Below are positions 58,681 to 64,000 of a DNA stretch of 64,000 bases, piece after piece (the first letter of the stretch is position 1; the number at the start of each line of letters is the position of its first letter). The stretch comes from Byssothecium circinans. Taxonomy: Eukaryota; Ascomycota; Dothideomycetes; Pleosporales; Massarinaceae. The DNA is taken from positions 62,001 to 126,000 of the forward strand of contig ML977050.1 of assembly GCA_010015675.1 (NCBI GenBank). Direction: 5' to 3'. The notes beneath the pieces were generated by a model, which searched no databases, was not told the origin of the DNA, and saw nothing but the letters and a program-made list of their open reading frames with translations. A program made the translations under genes and the position numbers.

Positions 58681-59099
58681 AAGGTTGAACTATTCTATCC
58701 CTCTCTACTTCTCCCCGCCCTTAATGTATCCTATCTTAGTCGCTGCCTAGATCCGCAAACTTAAACTTCTCTTTTTTTTGCGTACTTACAACCTCCTTCA
58801 TCCACACTAGAACAAAATCAACCCCCTTCGCGCTAAAAAAAGGTGTAGCTAGAGCGGGTCGGCTATCCCCTCTACTAATAGTGGCGACATAATATACCAC
58901 TCTATATTTATTATAATAATATTATTTGTAAACATGCTAACAAATCTTAACTCGCTCTATGCTAGTGCTAGCTTTAACGAATTCTTAAAAGGCGGGCGCG
59001 CATTACGAACATAGTTTTCGTGTTATTGTATATTTTTAAATGGAAATTTATAAAGACAACCTTAAAGTACTAGAATCTCTGTTCTTACTATCTAAAATT

Positions 59100-62000
59100 A
59101 CTACTATTTTTTTAGGGTTAACTAGCACTTAGATGACCACGACCTCTTCCGCTTACCGTAGTCTGCCTTGCTAAAAGGAGCATCTAATCCTTAAGCAGCT
59201 ACTAGCGTTTTTACAGAGAAGGGCGATCTACTAATGTTATAAGCTTTCGCATTGCCTTGTTTTAATAACATTGTAAACCTGTCTAACGTTTCTATACGGA
59301 CTTGCATCTAGAAGTTTTAGTCTTTTCTAAAACAAAAAGGATCATTAATTAACTTAAGCATTAGCTAATCGTTTACCTAAAATCTAATAGAGCCTATTAA
59401 TAATTTGCTAAATAAAGCTACGAATGCTAGATTACTAGACCGTATTAAGCATAGAATATGCCCTATAATTATGTACTTCCCGTTATACCTCTCTAGGGCC
59501 GAGTCTAATTTAAAGTAAAATAGGGATGAGATTAAACAGTGTGCTACTTTATTAATACTTGCGGATAATTGTTAATCCGTTTCTATTTTTAATATTAGCT
59601 TAGGTATACTTCTCGCATTATTTAGGCTTAGTTTAATAGTTTTAAAGTCAATACTAAGACGGTAAATCCTAGGGAGAATTTGCGCAGCGAGTCTAATAGA
59701 TCTATAGGCTCGTTTTACTATCTTATCGCGCATTTTCTCTAGAATTAGATCGTGGATTCGTGCGAACATCCTATTCTTCCAAATATTACGGCAGTCTTCC
59801 GTAGAAACTTCGTAATTCTTTTGTCCTAGTTTACTAGTACCTAAGGATATAATAAAGTTAGGCTCTTTAAAGAGAGGAAACATTGCTGATACCTCTAAGA
59901 GTGCCTAGAGTAGTAGATTATTTTTAAGAAGCCTTGCATCTTAGAATGTACCAACTTCATTAATGTATTTTAGCGGAAAGAAACTGCGGGGTATAGTTAG
60001 CCGCTTAAAACGAAACAAGGAAGGTAAGACGTACTTAGGTATAGTAGATGCGGAACATGCACTACTACGTAGTTAGTTACTAGCTAGGTAGTACGTTTAG
60101 CTAATCTTATATTTCTTAGAGTAGAACGTTCCTAAAATTATCCTTTAGCTTTATAATAGCCTTCTCTAGAGGATTGTTAGTAAGATATTGTAATTACTTA
60201 TATATAACTTACCTTAATTACTATCGCATTCGCCAACCCTATTATAATTAGTGAAAAACTGATACGATAGATAGTTACTAACCGTGGAGACTAGCAAGCT
60301 AATCTTTGTTCCTATCAACGTCGCATAGAAGTAGTCTAGAATGCTCTTGTTTATAACCTAGTCTTTTAGTACGGTATCAACATTTTTAGATAGGTATAAA
60401 CCGTTAGTGAAATATAATAGCGCAATTTCAACCATGCGGGAAACTAGTAGGACATAAAAAGAAATTTGTTGTTTAAAGGCCTGTCCTACTATTTCTAAGA
60501 ACGTTTAGATAGACTCCTCTAAAGGTCGTCCTAGAATAAAGTAATTAATAGCAATAATCACACCTTTACGTATTAGTTCCGCTTAAAGTTGGTACTAAAA
60601 GACTTACCTATACTAACCTTAAAACTTACCGTAATACACCTTTAAAGCGGAATTAGACTAAGATGATCTTAAATTAGCTTTATTACTGTCAAGGGTATAA
60701 TACCGCGCGTGCCTCTTTTATTGATGCACAAAACTCCTACTCTAGTAGTCGGGGGGGTTGTCTTTATAGTTATATTATTTAGCATTTTCTGTTTACAGAG
60801 GAAGCAATAGCGAACTATAAAGACCTAAGGGTTGTCTTCGCAGCAATTCCTAAGCACTATAACGTAATTTTCGCAAATGCAGTGCCCGCATGGTAAACAA
60901 TACTGTAGCCTCCTACGCAGACAGCACAGACACGTGTTGCTGCTCCGGATGTGGCGCCATCTATGTTAGAAGCGTATAAGATTGCTTCTATAGATTTCGA
61001 CTGCGGATTTCCCGTTATTAGAAATATATTGCTAGAAGTAGCAAATAAGGTTGTTTTTGACTATATTAATAAAGCCGCTTTGTAGGATGATATTATTTAA
61101 CTACTTAAAGGTAATAGTCCGGGCTTTACTTACTTAATAGAAAACATCCTTGTAAAGTATAGCAAAGACTGTCTTAGGTTCGAAAGCTGCACTAAAGTTA
61201 GAATAGTTAGATCCTAGCACGATTAGTACTTACTATGCGCATCAGGAAGGTAACTGTCTAGAAAGAGAGCTGAAGCAATCGTTAGAGCTACGAATTCTAT
61301 TAGCTAATTAAAAAACGTAATATATTTTAAGAAGTTTAAGAGGTACTTATCTAAGTCTAGTGCTACTAAGTTTTAGACCCTTAATACCTTAATGAAATTA
61401 AAAGGTCTATGAAAGAATTCTAAAAAATGCCCACTTGCGTATTTAAAGAGAGCGGCGAAATAGGTCGCGGAGAAGAGCGTTTGCGTTTCTTCTCTGCTTT
61501 TTCATGCTTAATTAGACCTCTCTATAAGACGCTCTTTTACACGCTAATATTAGGCATTAATAGACATCGTGCTGGTTAGGAAAAGAGCGACTATATCAAT
61601 CACTAAGATCTGCTTAGATAGATCTTTTGTCGTTTCCTCCTCTAGCATCCATAGAAAGGCCTTTCTAGCTTCCTCCTTAGTTTCTGCTTTTAGAGTAATC
61701 TTGTCGGTAACTACAACTATACTTAGGAGCGTACTCATTAGAAGGGTTAATGAATAGCCTCGCTCTAGCCACGTAGCTAAGTAGCGCGTAATTTATCTAA
61801 AGCCTCTAATATTGGCGGCAAAGAAGCAGAAGACGTCTATGAAGGGGAACAGTAGATGAGTATATATATCAACCGCGGCGGTATTTCCGGATCGTCGAAG
61901 GGGTCGTCTTATAATTTCGTGGCACTTGTTAGCTTTCATATTCCTTTTTCCTAAGATATAATTAGGTACATTACTATCCGTAAGAAGTATAGGACGGCCA

Positions 62001-62330
62001 TTAAAGATACTAGAAGAATTAAGATAAAGGTGCACCTCGCCTAGGTTTCGCTTAATCATGAATCTCCGGGCCCTCTTTAATCCAAATAACGCTTAAAGAG
62101 CATTCGACTTTTCTGTATTACTAATTAGCAGGAATAGACTTGGTTGCTGTATATTAGGGTACGGTATATAGTTGACAAGCGTCTAAAGCCTGTCTGATTC
62201 TAGAAGAGCAGCTTCCCCGCCTTGTATAGAAATACTAAGCTAGTAGGTATAGTCGCAACGCTTCATAATTAATAGACTAATAGTTAGTTAGTAGAGTTAT
62301 CTAGCTTTATATAAGGCTTTTATAGTAGCC
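59100..62330 (-). pseudogene. Fungal patatin-like phospholipase with RING-like cysteine cluster, RIP-mutated
   Basis: Read on the minus strand, pieces follow in the order of a known fungal protein type. EAALLESDRL and NIQQPSLFLLISN come first, then VHLYLNSSSIFNGRPILL and EEARKAFLWMLEEETTK (a regulatory N-terminal zone). A Cys-rich cluster CLCC...LPCGHCICENYV resembles a RING finger. GVLCI-x-K/GGGTRGIIPLT-like sequence near 60730-60680 marks the patatin glycine loop. The C-terminal FPLFKEPNFIISLGTSK and GHILCLIRSSNLAFVAL follow, with a terminal SPFSVKTLVAA. Dozens of stops, mostly TAG/TAA, break it. Such proteins are lipid acyl hydrolases, here fused to signalling-like domains. They are frequent in subtelomeric and repeat-rich fungal DNA. 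It is dead in this copy. Confidence 0.65.
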
Positions 62331-62679
62331 TAATACGGACCTTATTAAAGGTCAAAATAGGGGTTTTCTTAAATTAGAAGTAGTAGCGCCTACTATGACT
62401 ATTTTTAGGCAGAACGCGGACTATAATAGGGATCCCTTCTAAGGGCTAATTTAGGGCTCTATCTAATTAGTATATTTTCCTTTATCTAATGTTAAATCAA
62501 CGTCTACCCCTTTACTACTATATAGTTTGTAAACTAGCATTTTAATCAAGTCGCTACTACTAAACTCTTTTGTAGCTTAATAGTAAGGTTCATGCTTACC
62601 GTAGTTAATCTAAATAATACTTTTTAGGCTATTATGTCGGCTCTTCCACGATACTTATTTAGCCGTTAAGGTAAAATAA

Positions 62680-63140
62680 ATAAATGCGCTTTGTGTAGTA
62701 GGTCTAGATCGCGCTATTACCATAAAAGCACGGGTCCGGAGCCGCTCATTTGCTCAAAATGCGCAAGGTAGAAGGAGCAAAAGGAAAATTTTAAAAACAT
62801 TATTATTAAGATCTATAACTATTATTATAATAATTACAACTTAACAGCTCATTATACCATAACTTACGTAACGGAGGTAGCTAAGGAGAGACCGTCGAAT
62901 AGGCCGACTAAGCTACTTAGTAATATCCCGTTCGTTTTGTATCCACGGGGGCGGGGTATAGGGCAGTTATCTCTAATAAGGGAAGAATCCCCGCTCCCTG
63001 TAAACTCGTACATAAAACCTACAGTTCGCAATTAGTTTTTGCATTTGCTAAGAAAAATGATACGAGATTTACTTTATTCTACTCTGCTTTGCAGTGACTA
63101 CGTTACTATTAACGCATTTCTATCACTCTAAGCAGCCGCA
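62680..63140 (+). pseudogene. Remnant of a fungal protein with paired CxxC motifs, function unknown
   Basis: The frame reads NKCALCSRSRSRYYHKSTG, then PEPLICSKCAR, giving two C-X2-C pairs around a basic/YH segment, so a small zinc-binding unit is likely. Further on come LIREESPLPVNSYIKPTVRN and low-complexity Tyr/Asn runs. TAG codons interrupt it. Similar small Cys-pair N-termini exist in fungal proteins of unknown role; I cannot assign a function. Confidence 0.35.
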
Positions 63141-63559
63141 ACGGCTAGAGGCTAAGAGCGTTAAACCTTTCATTACATAAGCAGACAATTGACTTATTGA
63201 TATTAAGATGTGCATCGAAGCTTAGGTCTAAAGTAGATTATAATAATCTAGCGAAGGGTTCTTGTTGCGTAGAGATTAACTATATTTAGAATACATATGC
63301 GTAGAAAGCCCTAGAGTGCAGCACGTGAAATGCTATTATCTTAAATCTAAAACACTATTTGTACGATCCTCCTTTTAGACTATTTTCAAGATAGATTCCT
63401 TGAAATTCCCTCCTTACAAGTATAGGCAAATTAAGGGTAGGCGGCTCTGGGAAGAATAACACTTTTCTATTTATAGTATCCTATGCCGCGGTTTAGCTTA
63501 ATGTCGTGTTTAATAGTAATTACCTAAATACGTTACCTCTCTTAGCTCTTTTCGTCCTC

Positions 63560-63889
63560 CTTTTTTTAATCTAGCGCGTAGTCTTTAAACTAGATTATGC
63601 AACTATTCTTTTTATATCTTTAAGAAGTTAGTTTACGCACTTGGGATGCGATCGCTGTTTGCTGGCATTAGAAAGACGTAGGCAATTAGCTAAGAACACC
63701 TACAATCTGTGAGATCCTCTGCAAGAATTCCTCTAAAGTTGTATAAGAATAGCCGCCCTCTTTCTCTTGAAAACTTATAACTAATGTAACGTCAACGCCT
63801 AGCTCTTTATATTAGTAAACCTTGTTCTCTAATCCGCATAATTATTTCTTTAGCTGTTTATTTTGGTCTCTAGCCGACTGCGCTGCCAT
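63560..63889 (-). pseudogene. Short unrecognised mutated frame
   Basis: From ATG 63889 the minus strand reads MAAQSARDQNKQLKK, stop, LCGLENKVY, stop, YKELGVDVTLVISFQEKEGG and TTLEEFLQRISQIVG. The ELGVDVTLVI stretch faintly recalls MADS-like fungal proteins, but there is too little to assign it. The pattern of TAG/TAA fits the RIP-type damage of the island. Confidence 0.25.
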
Positions 63890-64000
63890 AGCTGCAGGTA
63901 TGTAGGGTATAAGATGGATTCTATCAAGTCTACGGAACGCTACCATATATCAAAACGCGATTGTGTTTCTAAAAAAAGGAGGGCTATCTTAGGAGTAGGC

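Overview
The window looks like nuclear DNA of a filamentous ascomycete, by inference a Dothideomycete-like plant-associated mould. Genes carry many short introns (about 45-80 bases, GT...AG), the proteins belong to fungal-specific families (Zn2Cys6 and bANK regulators, highly reducing PKS, fungal P450s), and the right third is transposon DNA mutated in a RIP-like way (glutamine and tryptophan codons turned into TAG/TAA). Gene models below were spliced by eye from the sequence; frames close exactly for the models given with lengths.

Layout. 1-1473: one ordinary gene (minus strand, cut by the window edge). 2150-5000: an aldehyde dehydrogenase pseudogene with five amber codons. 5001-12635: a regulator-rich stretch with an intact Zn2Cys6 factor, two broken Zn2Cys6-type remnants, and a basic-region/ankyrin (bANK, TOXE-type) factor. 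13455-39141: a polyketide biosynthesis cluster with P450, SDR, secreted FAD-linked oxidoreductase, MFS exporter, P450, alpha/beta hydrolase, P450, second alpha/beta hydrolase, and a 2407-residue highly reducing PKS (KS-AT-DH-degenerate MT-ER-KR-ACP). The PKS has no thioesterase, so one of the hydrolases may take part in release; the P450s, SDR and FAD enzyme would tailor the chain and the MFS protein would export it. The product cannot be read from the sequence.

39.5-64 kb: a gene-poor island of RIP-mutated transposons. It holds a hAT element with a perfect 8-bp target duplication, apparently inserted at the edge of a second hAT. It also has a chain of TA-targeting elements (two Tc5/pogo-like copies and one large Tc1/mariner-like element) abutting through single TA dinucleotides, then another Tc1/mariner and a pogo-like element. 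Last come an unrecognised mutated reading frame, a dead patatin-like phospholipase gene with a RING-like cysteine cluster, and two further unrecognised dead frames. A 290-base run of N lies inside the first hAT. No rRNA, convincing tRNA or CRISPR was seen.
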